A stretch of DNA of 64,000 nucleotides. It comes from Polynucleobacter necessarius. Lineage in GTDB: Bacteria > Pseudomonadota > Gammaproteobacteria > Burkholderiales > Burkholderiaceae. Under the pieces are notes generated by a model. The model was given only the letters and a program-made list of their open reading frames with translations, searched no databases and was not told where the DNA came from. Shown one piece after another: positions 1 to 8,389 of this stretch (position 1 is the first letter of the stretch; every line of letters begins with the position of its first letter). Location of the stretch: NCBI RefSeq assembly GCF_900096755.1, contig NZ_LT615227.1, positions 235,018-299,017 on the forward strand, in the 5' to 3' direction. A program made the position numbers and the translations under genes.

Positions 1-1
1 T

Positions 2-400
2 CGCGCACATATGGGCATTGATTACTCTGCACCTATCGGCACCCCAATCTTTAGTGTCGCCAATGGCAGAGTGGCACACATTGGATATAGCGGCGCATTT
101 GGAAATCTCATCGTCTTGGAGCACCCAGGAAACTATCACACCTACTATGCTCACTTAAGCAACTACAACGTGGAGCTAGGAGTAGGTAACGAAGTTCGTC
201 GTGGACTAGAAATTGGTTATGTAGGATCAACCGGTAGATCGACCGGACCACATTTACATTTTGAATTAAGAAAAAATGGAATCTACGTTGATCCCTATGG
301 ATCTAAAACTCAACTCGATTTATGGTCCATGCGAGATAACGAAAGCGGTCAACTGACTCGAGAAATTCTTTTGCTAGGTAGCCCAATTAAACATAATTAA
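2..400 (+). CDS. M23 family metallopeptidase, C-terminal part (runs off the left edge)
   Basis: The reading frame is open from base 2, so the gene starts before the window. What remains is the catalytic LytM/peptidase M23 domain, a zinc endopeptidase that cuts peptidoglycan cross-bridges in the periplasm. The zinc motif HxGxD is visible at the left edge (H-M-G-I-D), followed by the GTPIFSVANGRV strand and the second metal motif HLHFE. About 35 residues follow the last motif. Members of this type can also be non-catalytic activators (NlpD/EnvC), but both metal motifs are present here, so an active enzyme is likely. An intrinsic terminator follows directly. Confidence 0.88.
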   Translation, partial: RAHMGIDYSAPIGTPIFSVANGRVAHIGYSGAFGNLIVLEHPGNYHTYYAHLSNYNVELGVGNEVRRGLEIGYVGSTGRSTGPHLHFELRKNGIYVDPYGSKTQLDLWSMRDNESGQLTREILLLGSPIKHN

Positions 401-432
401 GAAGGCATAAATATTTATAGATGAAGAAATAA

Positions 433-456
433 AAAAGGGTCCAACTGGACCCTTTT
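433..456. terminator. Bidirectional intrinsic terminator
   Basis: A perfect 10-bp inverted repeat (AAAAGGGTCC, loop AACT, GGACCCTTTT) lies between the convergent M23 peptidase and universal stress protein genes. The A and T tracts at both ends let it work in either direction. Confidence 0.85.
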
Positions 457-474
457 GCTTGCACAGTTGGAATA

Positions 475-916
475 TTAACCCAGAACTAATACAGGTAATT
501 TTGAGTGCACGATAACTTCATGCGTCTCGCTGCCCAACAAAATCTCTTTGATGCCAGTGCGCTTATGGGATGCCATCACGATGACATCCGCTTTTGCATT
601 CTTAGCGCCATCCAAAATACCTTCTGACAAATTAGAATTCGCAATATGCAATGTTTTGGCTTTTACAGCTGCGCCAAGTGCAACAGCTGCTTTTTTAAAG
701 ACGTCTTTCGCATAAGCCTCGCATACTTTTTTTATGGTCTTTTTGCGAAATACCATAACCCATTGTGCTATCTGAATACATTATTGGCGGCAGTGGATCG
801 GAAACATATACCAAAGTCACAGCAGCGCCATTAGCCTTAGCAAGTTCAGCAACTTTCTTTAAGGATTTTTTACTTACGTCTGAGCCGTCTACGGGCACTA
901 ATAAATGCTTAAACAT
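475..916 (-). pseudogene. Universal stress protein (UspA family), frameshifted
   Basis: Read through one frameshift, this is a complete UspA-type protein of about 146 residues: the N-terminal strand MFKHLLVPVDGSDVSKKSL, then a C-terminal half with the ATP-loop region MASHKRTGIKEILLGSETHEVI and the closing strand LPVLVLG. The two halves lie in different frames. An A7 run in the coding strand (T7 at 727-733) has one A too many: with six, the frame reads KDHKKVCEAYAKDVF. As it stands, translation ends 15 codons after the run at most. It could be a true pseudogene, transcriptional slippage on A7, or a homopolymer base-call error. Confidence 0.8.
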
Positions 917-1019
917 ATCTACTCCCTTTAAATTGAACTACTGATCTTTGAACTACTGATCTACTCTTTCCATCATAATGCTTATTATTGGCCTATAAAA
1001 GCAGAAAAGGGTAACTTAA

Positions 1020-1427
1020 TTGCTCAAGTATTTAGCTGTCTATCTCTCCTTTCTCATCGCGCTCATCGCGATTGATTTAGTGTGGCTACTAGGACTCGCC
1101 AAAAACCTCTACCGAGATCAAATGGGCGATCTCATGGCTAGTGAACCCAAACTGATTGCTGGCCTAGCCTTCTATTTAATTTACACCTTAGGAGCTTGCA
1201 TTTTCGTGATCGTGCCAGCCCTATCGAAACAATCTTGGATATATGCGCTGCAATATGGCGCTCTCTTTGGCCTATTTTGCTACATGACCTATGATCTAAC
1301 TAATCTAGCTGTCATCAGAAACTTCCCAGCTCAGCTTGCCTTTGTGGATATCGCCTGGGGAAGCTCTGTAACCGCCTTATGCGCCGTAATTGCCTACTGG
1401 GTTGGCAAACCCGGTTTTCATAAATGA
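1020..1427 (+). CDS. DUF2177 family inner-membrane protein
   Basis: This is a 135-residue protein with about four hydrophobic helices. It matches the DUF2177 pattern: an N-terminal IDLVWLLGLAKNLYRDQMG segment, the central FGLFCYMTYDLTNLAVIRNFP motif and a C-terminal VDIAWGSSVTALCAVIAYWV helix. The biochemical function of the family is unknown. The start is a TTG with an AAGGG ribosome-binding sequence about eight bases upstream. The SulP transporter gene begins 24 bases downstream on the same strand, so the two are probably co-transcribed. Confidence 0.8.
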   Translation: MLKYLAVYLSFLIALIAIDLVWLLGLAKNLYRDQMGDLMASEPKLIAGLAFYLIYTLGACIFVIVPALSKQSWIYALQYGALFGLFCYMTYDLTNLAVIRNFPAQLAFVDIAWGSSVTALCAVIAYWVGKPGFHK

Positions 1428-1451
1428 TTTGAGTCTTCACACACCCTCACC

Positions 1452-3080
1452 ATGCTTTTCCACCCTAAAATCCTCGACTCCTTTGCTGGCTATAACCGCA
1501 CCTTACTAACCAAGGATGTGCTGGCAGGATTAACTGTGGGTGTAGTGGCCCTTCCTTTGGCAATGGCCTTTGCAATTGCCAGCGGGTTAAAGCCCGAGGC
1601 AGGCATCTTTACGGCCATTATTGCTGGAGGTCTGATCTCCCTGCTTGGTGGTAGCCGCGTGCAAATTGGTGGACCAGCTGGTGCATTTATTGTGATTGTG
1701 TATGGCATTGTGGAGCGCTACGGAGTCCCCAACTTACTTCTAGCCACTGCAATGTCAGGCGTCCTGCTTTTTATGATGGGAGTGTTTCGCCTAGGAACGT
1801 TAGTACGCTTTATTCCAATTGCAGTCATTATTGGATTTACTAATGGCATAGCTTTTTTGATTGGCTTATCTCAAATCAAAGACTTCTTCGGCCTGAGCAT
1901 TGAAAAAATGCCGGCCCAATTTTTTCCAGCTGTCCAAACGTTATATCAAGCAGCAAATACATTTAATCCAATAGCCCTAGGCGTTGCTATCGGCAGCCTG
2001 ACCTTCATTATTGTCTGGAAGTTATTTCAAAAGCGTCTGGGTTGGTTAAGCCATCTGCCTGGCACTGTAGTTGCCATGGTTTCCGCAACAATTGTTGCCA
2101 GCCTCTTGAACTTACCAGTAGAGACTATCGGAAGCCGTTTCGGAGGTATCCCCTCAAGCCTTCCTTCATTTGAATGGATACCAATTAGCTGGGACAGCGC
2201 CCAATATATGCTCATGCCAGCATTAACCTTGGCTCTACTTGGCGCTATTGAATCACTGTTATGTGCCCGCATCGCCGATGGATTGACGCATGAGCGTCAC
2301 GAATCAAATCAAGAGTTGATGGCACAAGGCATTTCGAACTTAACAACACCTTTCTTTGGCGGTATGCCCGCAACAGGAACTATCGCGAGAACCGTAACGA
2401 ATATTGAAAGCGGCGCTACAACCCCTATTTCAGGAATAGTTCATGCGTTGACTTTGCTCATGATTATTTTGTTTGCAGCACCGTTGGCAAAAGACATTCC
2501 TTTGGCTAGCCTTGCTGCAATTCTGATGTACGTTGCCTGGAATATGGGTGAATGGAAAAAGTTTATTGACCTCAAGCAGTTCCGTCTTCCTTATCGAATT
2601 ACCATCCTGAGCGTTTTTTTCCTTACGGTGATTTTAGATCTCACAACCGCTGTTGAAGTAGGTCTATTGCTAGCGTTTATCACTTTTATTTACCGTATTT
2701 CTAGCCTATCACGCTGTGAATCAGCAGATACCAAAGATTTTCCAACACTCAACCATCTTCAGGGCCGCGTTGATGCTTACCGAATTTACGGGGCAATCTT
2801 TTTTGGCGCCGTAAAGCTGCTAGAGAAAATTGAAGAGAACCTGCCAACACAAACCTTGTTGCTGGATCTAAAGAATGTGATTTATATCGACACCTCGGGC
2901 ATGGATACGATCATGGAGCTTGCTCATCTATGCAAGATTCGCAACATTAAATTAATCATCTGCGGCCTAGACCATCAACCGCTTGAGATGGTCCAACGGA
3001 GTGATTTCTTAAAATCTTTGCCGGCAGATTGTTTTTATCCTGATCTGATTTCCGGAATAAAAGCCGCAACCCAATCTTAA
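1452..3080 (+). CDS. SulP family anion permease with STAS domain
   Basis: This 542-residue protein has the SulP (SLC26-like) architecture. The first 400 or so residues hold 10-12 membrane helices, starting with KDVLAGLTVGVVALPLAMAFAIASG and including the GxRVQIGGPAGAFIV and GMPATGTIARTVTNI signatures. A cytoplasmic C-terminal STAS domain follows, with the conserved IDTSGMDTI loop. Family members carry sulfate, bicarbonate or dicarboxylates, and the substrate here cannot be read from the sequence. It follows the DUF2177 gene in the same direction and ends 10 bases before the convergent UreH-like gene. Length and motifs are normal and no lesion is visible. Confidence 0.9.
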   Translation: MLFHPKILDSFAGYNRTLLTKDVLAGLTVGVVALPLAMAFAIASGLKPEAGIFTAIIAGGLISLLGGSRVQIGGPAGAFIVIVYGIVERYGVPNLLLATAMSGVLLFMMGVFRLGTLVRFIPIAVIIGFTNGIAFLIGLSQIKDFFGLSIEKMPAQFFPAVQTLYQAANTFNPIALGVAIGSLTFIIVWKLFQKRLGWLSHLPGTVVAMVSATIVASLLNLPVETIGSRFGGIPSSLPSFEWIPISWDSAQYMLMPALTLALLGAIESLLCARIADGLTHERHESNQELMAQGISNLTTPFFGGMPATGTIARTVTNIESGATTPISGIVHALTLLMIILFAAPLAKDIPLASLAAILMYVAWNMGEWKKFIDLKQFRLPYRITILSVFFLTVILDLTTAVEVGLLLAFITFIYRISSLSRCESADTKDFPTLNHLQGRVDAYRIYGAIFFGAVKLLEKIEENLPTQTLLLDLKNVIYIDTSGMDTIMELAHLCKIRNIKLIICGLDHQPLEMVQRSDFLKSLPADCFYPDLISGIKAATQS

Positions 3081-3090
3081 ATTTCAGAAT

Positions 3091-3810
3091 TTAAGAAATA
3101 CAAAAGCCGCCTTCTAACAAGGCTTCAGGCAAAACCCAGGCACGATACAAACCAAAGCCGCCTGCAGCAAATAAAAGAGATGCAGCCAGATATCTCACCC
3201 ACACATACTGGCCGAACTGAGTTAGTGCCGCTGAAAATTTAGAGATCAGCAGTAAGTTTGGGAGCGTGCCCAAACCAAATACCAACATCAATGCTGCGCC
3301 CGTTAGAGCATCGCCCGAAAGAAACGCGAGTGGCAAAACACTGTAGACCAAACCGCAGGGCACTAAACCCCAAAGCATCCCATTAAACCAACGGGAAGGC
3401 CCGCTGGCGATGCGGCCTAAATATTTAGCCCAGTAGCCTGCTATTTTTGTACCTAGCCACCTACCTCCAACCAAGCCCCCTGATTGCCCAACCCTTAACA
3501 ACCGAATCCCCATCAGAATCAAGATCAATGAAGTAAAGGCAAACAAAGGCCGCTGAATTGGCAGGATACTTTGCTGCCAGACCACCACGCCCACCCAAGC
3601 GGCCAAAGCGCCCAGCAAGACATAGGTTGTCACACGCCCCAAGTGCATGATGAGCTGCAGGTAAAAAAGCTCTGATTTGCTTCTCAAAGGGGTTTCTAGG
3701 GCGCTGGGCCGCTCGACCGCAGCCGCAATCCCACCGCACATCAAGGCGCAGTGCCAACCGCTTACTAGGGCGCCTAGAAAGACGGCTAAAAGAAGACTAG
3801 AAGTTAACAT
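3091..3810 (-). CDS. Sulfite exporter TauE/SafE-type (UreH-like) membrane protein
   Basis: This 239-residue polytopic membrane protein belongs to the UreH/DsbD-like transmembrane family. It has the paired-cysteine signature GWHCALMCGG in the first helix, and a second conserved segment, GMLWGLVPCGLVYSVLPLAFLSG, that includes a Pro-Cys-Gly. Six to seven helices are predicted by eye. Genes of this type often sit beside fnr and the cbb3 oxidase genes, as here, and are suspected of helping copper delivery or redox work during oxidase assembly. That role is inferred from position. It is divergent from fnr, with a 77-base shared promoter region. Confidence 0.78.
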   Translation of the reverse strand: MLTSSLLLAVFLGALVSGWHCALMCGGIAAAVERPSALETPLRSKSELFYLQLIMHLGRVTTYVLLGALAAWVGVVVWQQSILPIQRPLFAFTSLILILMGIRLLRVGQSGGLVGGRWLGTKIAGYWAKYLGRIASGPSRWFNGMLWGLVPCGLVYSVLPLAFLSGDALTGAALMLVFGLGTLPNLLLISKFSAALTQFGQYVWVRYLAASLLFAAGGFGLYRAWVLPEALLEGGFCIS

Positions 3811-3887
3811 CTTCTATCGAAATTAAGGGTAAATAAGGGAGATTCATCATCCGTATAGAATAAACTGACTGCATAATTAGCTACAAG

Positions 3888-4637
3888 ATGAATTACAAGC
3901 CTACCGACACCCCAACCAGCAAATGCTCAGTTTGTGTACTGGGTCAGTTTTGCCTCCCGGTAGGTCTTAGCTCCAGCGACGTTTCCAAAGTAGACGCCTT
4001 GGTTAAAAAACGTGTCCACCTTCAAAAAGGGGAAAGCCTCTATCGTCATGGCGACCCCTTAAGCTCTGTATATAGCGTGCGCTTTGGAACACTCAAAACT
4101 GAATACTGCCTCCAAGACGGTCGTCAACAAGTAATTGGCTTTCATCTGCCTGGAGAGATTTTGGGTCTTGACGGCATTGGCGATGGCCACTATCAATCCG
4201 ATGCAATTGCTTTAGAAGAAAGCGAAGTCTGCATTATTCGATACGATGCTTTTGAAGACTTAGCGCGTCAGATCCCTGTGTTGCAAAACCAGTTCCACAA
4301 GATCATGAGTCGGGAGCTCACCCAAGATCAATGTCACCTACTTTCACTTGGCACCATGCGTGCTGAAGAAAGATTGGCAGCATTCTTACTTAGCCTCTCA
4401 CAACGCTTAGCAGCAAGAGGTTATTTGAATAATGAATTTGATTTACGCATGAGTCGCGTAGAGATCGGTAGCTACTTAGGTATTCAGATTGAAACTGTGA
4501 GTCGCATGCTTTCGCGCTTTGCTGAGTCCGGCCTAATCCAAATCAAACAACGTCACATCAAACTCATTGATATGAATGGACTCTATGAGCTAGCAGGCAT
4601 CCCAAACCCCGATAGAACAAGGGTGCGTCAGCGCTGA
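3888..4637 (+). CDS. fnr: FNR-type oxygen-sensing transcriptional regulator
   Basis: This is a 249-residue Crp/Fnr family regulator. Three N-terminal cysteines (C13, C16, C22) form the CX2CX5C cluster motif of FNR, and a fourth (C115) lies in the effector domain, so an oxygen-labile [4Fe-4S] cluster is expected. A cyclic-nucleotide-like beta-roll spans about residues 35-130, followed by a dimer helix and a winged HTH. The recognition helix carries E-T-V-S-R, the residues that read TTGAT half-sites. It lies beside the cbb3 oxidase locus, whose promoter has a perfect FNR box at 9911-9924, so it very probably activates ccoNOQP when oxygen is low. Confidence 0.93.
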   Translation: MNYKPTDTPTSKCSVCVLGQFCLPVGLSSSDVSKVDALVKKRVHLQKGESLYRHGDPLSSVYSVRFGTLKTEYCLQDGRQQVIGFHLPGEILGLDGIGDGHYQSDAIALEESEVCIIRYDAFEDLARQIPVLQNQFHKIMSRELTQDQCHLLSLGTMRAEERLAAFLLSLSQRLAARGYLNNEFDLRMSRVEIGSYLGIQIETVSRMLSRFAESGLIQIKQRHIKLIDMNGLYELAGIPNPDRTRVRQR

Positions 4638-4655
4638 TATCCCGGTAAAACACGC

Positions 4656-4916
4656 TTAAATTAAGCCGCGATCAATCTCTTTACTGTCTGGAAATTCAAT
4701 ACCAGGCAAGATGTAAGCAGTCAAAGCGCTAGAGATCGCACAAAACGTCCAGATTGCAAAAAATCCGATGGTATAAATTCCCTCATCGGAAATTTCAGGG
4801 TGATGTCCAAAAAATAACAAATCTTGTGGATGGATCACGGTAAATAGCAAACCCTCTGCCATACCAGCCACCAAAAACGATGGCCATAGGATCCAGATCA
4901 ATAGACGGTACTTCAT
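4656..4916 (-). CDS. Small membrane protein at the end of the cco operon
   Basis: An 86-residue protein with two hydrophobic helices, around LIWILWPSFLVAGMAEGLLF and FAIWTFCAISSALTAYILPG, separated by a polar loop containing HHPEISDEG. I do not recognise a named family. Its ATG overlaps the stop of the ccoH-like gene by four bases, so it is translationally coupled to the oxidase operon and probably acts in oxidase assembly or stability. It is convergent with fnr. Confidence 0.7.
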   Translation of the reverse strand: MKYRLLIWILWPSFLVAGMAEGLLFTVIHPQDLLFFGHHPEISDEGIYTIGFFAIWTFCAISSALTAYILPGIEFPDSKEIDRGLI

Positions 4917-5116
4917 TTTGTGGCCTGCGCATCTTTCAACTGCTCGACTTTTAAGCCCTGCTTCACAACGCCGTCGCGCAATGGCTTATCTGCGTAAAGA
5001 TTAATTGCCAAATAAATAGTGATGATGCAGCCAATCATTGCCACTGCAGGGCCGCTAATTAATAGCCAAGGCCACAGTTGTTTAAACCAAGGTTTAATAA
5101 TCTGATTTTCTGTCAT
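4913..5116 (-). CDS. ccoH: FixH/CcoH-like protein, short form
   Basis: A 67-residue protein resembling the N-terminal part of FixH/CcoH, the single-helix membrane factor needed for cbb3 oxidase assembly. The pattern KPWFKQLWPWLLISGPAVAM, a transmembrane helix, then YADKPLRDGVVKQGLKV matches the family (helix followed by a D-x-Y/V-K-x-G-L stretch). Full FixH proteins are about 150-170 residues, so the periplasmic Ig-like part is absent. The short form may be normal for this lineage, since no frameshifted remnant follows. The ATG at 5116 was chosen over an upstream one because GGAGAGG lies just before it. Confidence 0.7.
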   Translation of the reverse strand: MTENQIIKPWFKQLWPWLLISGPAVAMIGCIITIYLAINLYADKPLRDGVVKQGLKVEQLKDAQATK

Positions 5117-5142
5117 ATGCATCCTCTCCATTGCTTATTAGC

Positions 5143-6600
5143 TTAACGGGGAATAATAAAGCTAGATTTTTCATCACGCTTCCTGGTAATTAAATCATTG
5201 CCTGACATCTCGTGAGCAACTACATCAAAATAAATTGGGTAGTTACCAGGCGCATTCGCACCAATATCAGCACTCACCTTAATTGGCATCAGTAGATTGC
5301 TAGCTGGGCTCACTTCAATCTCAGTTACAACTTGGCCTTGAGAGTTGAGCACCTTCAAACCATCTAAACCAAGGGCTTTTACTTGCACGTTCATATTATT
5401 TTCAGATGCATTCATGATCTGAATGCGGTAAATATTCTCAATGCGGACACCCTCTACTTCGCGCGCTAAAGCACCGCGATCTCGCATGACATCAACGCGC
5501 AATGGATTTCGAGTAGCCAGCGAAACCAGGAAAGCGCTTGTTAGCACTGTAATAAAGGCAATATAGATCAATACGCGCGGACGCAAAATATGGCGAATAG
5601 CGCTTTGGTTTGATTCGCGATCCTCGATCGCTCTCTCAGTTGTATAGCGAATTAACCCTTTTGGATAATCCACCTTCTCCATCACTTGATCGCATGCATC
5701 AATACAGGCACCACAGCCAATACACATGTATTGCAAGCCATCACGAATATCAATACCAGTTGGGCAAACCTGTACACAAATACTGCAGTCAACGCAGTCG
5801 CCTAAACCTAGAGATTCATGATCAGCAGATTTACTGCGACTACCTCTTGGCTCACCACGCACTTTGTCATAGGTAACTAAGAAAGTATCTTTATCAACCA
5901 TCACGCTCTGGAAGCGTGCATAGGGGCACATATATTTACAAACCTGCTCACGCATAAAACCTGCATTACCCCAAGTCGCGAAGCTATAGAAGCAAAGCCA
6001 GAAAGTCTGCCAAGGGCCTAGGGCGAGATGAATTAATGCGGAACCTAATGTCGTAATTGGGGTGAAATAGCCGATAAAGGTAAAGCCAGTCCAGAACGCA
6101 ATCAATAGCCAAAGGAAATGTTTGGTTATCTTAAGGCGCCATTTTCTAAAACCCCAGGGCCACTCCTCACCATCCAAACGAATGCGGGCAAAGCGATCAC
6201 CCTCAACCTTGCGCTCGATCCACATAAAGATCTCGGTATAAACCGTTTGCGGGCAAGCGTAACCACAGAAAAGACGTCCGGCAATGGCGGTAAATAGAAA
6301 TAGCGCTAAAGCCGAAAGAATTAGAAGAAGCGTGAGGTAAATAATGTCTTGCGGCCACAAGACAATGCCGAAGATATAAAACTTACGCTGAATTAAATCG
6401 AAGAGAACGGCCTGACGACCATTCCAGCTAATCCATGGCAATCCATAAAATAAAAGCTGGGTAGCAAACACTAAGATGAAGCGCCAGCGAGCAAAGAGCC
6501 CTGATACTGAGCGTGGGTAAATCTTTCGCCGGACCTCGTAAAGAGACTCCTCAATAACTTCTATCGGAACAGGTTTCCCACCCGGCGAATTACTTGCCAC
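5143..6600 (-). CDS. ccoG: cbb3 oxidase accessory iron-sulfur protein CcoG (RdxA/FixG)
   Basis: This 485-residue membrane protein is the CcoG/FixG ferredoxin-like factor for cbb3 oxidase biogenesis. In other species it has been linked to copper reduction for the CuB centre. It has about five membrane helices, the motif AGRLFCGYACPQTVYTEIFM, and a double [4Fe-4S] region (DCVDCSICVQVCPTGIDIRD, then CIGCGACIDACDQVM). The C-terminal periplasmic part is an Ig-like domain. It lies three bases after ccoP and is followed by ccoH, as in other betaproteobacteria. Confidence 0.93.
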   Translation of the reverse strand: MASNSPGGKPVPIEVIEESLYEVRRKIYPRSVSGLFARWRFILVFATQLLFYGLPWISWNGRQAVLFDLIQRKFYIFGIVLWPQDIIYLTLLLILSALALFLFTAIAGRLFCGYACPQTVYTEIFMWIERKVEGDRFARIRLDGEEWPWGFRKWRLKITKHFLWLLIAFWTGFTFIGYFTPITTLGSALIHLALGPWQTFWLCFYSFATWGNAGFMREQVCKYMCPYARFQSVMVDKDTFLVTYDKVRGEPRGSRSKSADHESLGLGDCVDCSICVQVCPTGIDIRDGLQYMCIGCGACIDACDQVMEKVDYPKGLIRYTTERAIEDRESNQSAIRHILRPRVLIYIAFITVLTSAFLVSLATRNPLRVDVMRDRGALAREVEGVRIENIYRIQIMNASENNMNVQVKALGLDGLKVLNSQGQVVTEIEVSPASNLLMPIKVSADIGANAPGNYPIYFDVVAHEMSGNDLITRKRDEKSSFIIPR

Positions 6601-6603
6601 TGC

Positions 6604-7527
6604 TTACTTAGTTGCTGGCTGCTTGTTATTAGACAAGCCCCAAACATACGCTGTTAATAACTGTATCTTTTCAGGGCTCAATACCTTGTCTTGAGCAGGC
6701 ATCATAGCCATACGGCCCCTGGTAACAGTTTCAACAATAGTTGCCTCTGAACCACCGTATAACCAAGTCTTATCAGTTAGGTTTGGCGCGCCCAAGGCGA
6801 TATTGCCTTTACCATCAGCGCCATGACAAGCCGCACAGTTCGCCTTAAATACTTCAGCGCCACGCGCTACCTTGATGTCGTCCGCTGGCAAACCAGATAA
6901 GCTACGAACATAGTTGGCAACATCGACAATTTGTTTGCTATCTAACTGCGGGAATGGAGGCATTACACCGCCACGGCCATTCACAATAGTTGTCTTAATA
7001 TTTTCTGGTGAACCACCATAGAGCCAGTCACCATCAGTCAAATTCGGGAAGCCTTTTGCACCACCAGCATCAGAGCCATGGCATTGTGCACAAGAGTTCA
7101 AGAACAAACGCTGACCCATTTCACGTGCTTTAGGATCGGCAGCCACTTGCTCAATGTCCATCTTCACATACTTAGCGTAGACAGGCTTTAATTCGTCATT
7201 AGCTGTAGTCATAGACTTCATCAAAGAACCATCGGTGCTGTAGCCTAATACACCAGGGAAGGAGCCCAGCCCAGGGAACAGAACTAAATAAACCAATCCA
7301 AATATGCAGGACAACAAGAACATCCACATCCACCAGCGTGGCAATGGATTATTCAATTCGCGCAAATCACCGTCCCAAACATGGCCAGTATCCGCAACTG
7401 CGCCATCGGCCGTATGCAATACCTTAGCTTTACGCTGCGAAAATAACAGCCAAATACACCAAACAATACCGACTAATGAAACTAAGGCGATATAGGCGCT
7501 CCAACCGCTGCTAAAAAAGTCACTCAT
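6604..7527 (-). CDS. ccoP: cbb3 cytochrome c oxidase, dihaem subunit CcoP
   Basis: This 307-residue subunit III passes electrons from cytochrome c towards CcoO and the catalytic subunit. Two N-terminal membrane segments are followed by two periplasmic cytochrome c domains with CxxCH sites at residues 146-150 (CAQCH) and 231-235 (CAACH). Each is followed by a PNLTDGDWLYGG or PNLTDKTWLYGG stretch and an axial methionine region (GVMPPFP, AMMPAQD). The start overlaps the ccoQ stop by four bases (ATGA), giving translational coupling. The covalent haems require the ccm operon found further along. Confidence 0.95.
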   Translation of the reverse strand: MSDFFSSGWSAYIALVSLVGIVWCIWLLFSQRKAKVLHTADGAVADTGHVWDGDLRELNNPLPRWWMWMFLLSCIFGLVYLVLFPGLGSFPGVLGYSTDGSLMKSMTTANDELKPVYAKYVKMDIEQVAADPKAREMGQRLFLNSCAQCHGSDAGGAKGFPNLTDGDWLYGGSPENIKTTIVNGRGGVMPPFPQLDSKQIVDVANYVRSLSGLPADDIKVARGAEVFKANCAACHGADGKGNIALGAPNLTDKTWLYGGSEATIVETVTRGRMAMMPAQDKVLSPEKIQLLTAYVWGLSNNKQPATK

Positions 7528-7691
7528 GATTTGTCCTTACTAAATTCATCCGGAAGATCAAATGGAAGCTCTGCTGATTCCTGGTTTGCCTGTTTTCTAC
7601 CAGGCGACCATGCCCACCAAACAATTCCTACAAAAAATATGATGCCAATTACTGTAGAAAATGCCGAGAGATAAGGTGTGAGCTGTTCCAC
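7524..7691 (-). CDS. ccoQ: cbb3 oxidase small subunit CcoQ
   Basis: A 55-residue single-helix protein between ccoO and ccoP. The first 26 or so residues form a membrane helix rich in I, F, V and W. This is followed by the typical CcoQ tail WSPGRKQ and the acidic end ELPFDLPDEFSKDKS. CcoQ stabilises the association of CcoP with the CcoNO core. No ATG is available in frame; the only plausible start is GTG at 7691, with a weak ribosome-binding site, so the exact N-terminus is uncertain. The stop overlaps the ccoP start. Confidence 0.85.
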   Translation of the reverse strand: MEQLTPYLSAFSTVIGIIFFVGIVWWAWSPGRKQANQESAELPFDLPDEFSKDKS

Positions 7692-7725
7692 TTGATTTAT
7701 ATCGCTCTAATTAAAGTCCTGGTCT

Positions 7726-8376
7726 TTACTTGGCTACTACTTCATCAACAATGATGTAGCGACGAGAAATTCCTAAGCCCTGAAGATATGCGATCAAGGC
7801 ATCTTCTTCGGTCTTGCCCTCTAGCTCTTTAGGTGCATTTGCAATCATTTCCTCGGTATAAGGAACACCTAATCGAGTCATCGCAATCATATGAGATTGA
7901 ATTGAAGAGGCATCAGCCGCATTCTTTTGCAACCAAGGGTATCCAGGCATATTTGACTCAGGAACCACATCACGCGGATTACGCAAATGGATACGATGCC
8001 AATCATCAGAATAGCGAGCACCAACGCGAGCTAAATCTGGACCTGTGCGCTTACTACCCCATAAGAACGGGTGATCAAACACAGACTCGCCGGCCAAAGA
8101 ATAAGGGCCATAACGTTCAACCTCTGAACGCAATGTACGAATCTGCTGTGAATGACAGCCAACGCAACCTTCGCGTTGATAGATATCACGACCAGCTAAA
8201 CGCAAGGCTGTGTATGGAACTACGCCTGGGCTAGGCTCAGTTGTAGTGTGCTGAAAAAAGAGTGGAACAATTTGGACTAAACCTGCAATCGATACAACCA
8301 CAATCGTCGCAATGATTAACCAACCAGCGTTTTTTTCCAATGTTCCATGGGAAAAGAATTTATTTTCGCTAGACAC
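7726..8376 (-). CDS. ccoO: cbb3 cytochrome c oxidase, monohaem subunit CcoO
   Basis: This is subunit II of the cbb3 oxidase, about 216 residues: one N-terminal membrane helix and a periplasmic cytochrome c domain with the haem motif [12 protein letters not shown] (cysteines near residues 71 and 74). The axial methionine is probably in [17 protein letters not shown]. The start is taken as GTG at 8376 because a strong AAAAGGAGAA lies immediately upstream. A longer form from 8403 would overlap ccoN and lacks such a site. It receives electrons from CcoP and passes them to CcoN. Confidence 0.93.
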   Translation of the reverse strand: MSSENKFFSHGTLEKNAGWLIIATIVVVSIAGLVQIVPLFFQHTTTEPSPGVVPYTALRLAGRDIYQREGCVGCHSQQIRTLRSEVERYGPYSLAGESVFDHPFLWGSKRTGPDLARVGARYSDDWHRIHLRNPRDVVPESNMPGYPWLQKNAADASSIQSHMIAMTRLGVPYTEEMIANAPKELEGKTEEDALIAYLQGLGISRRYIIVDEVVAK

Positions 8377-8389
8377 TTTCTTCTCCTTT

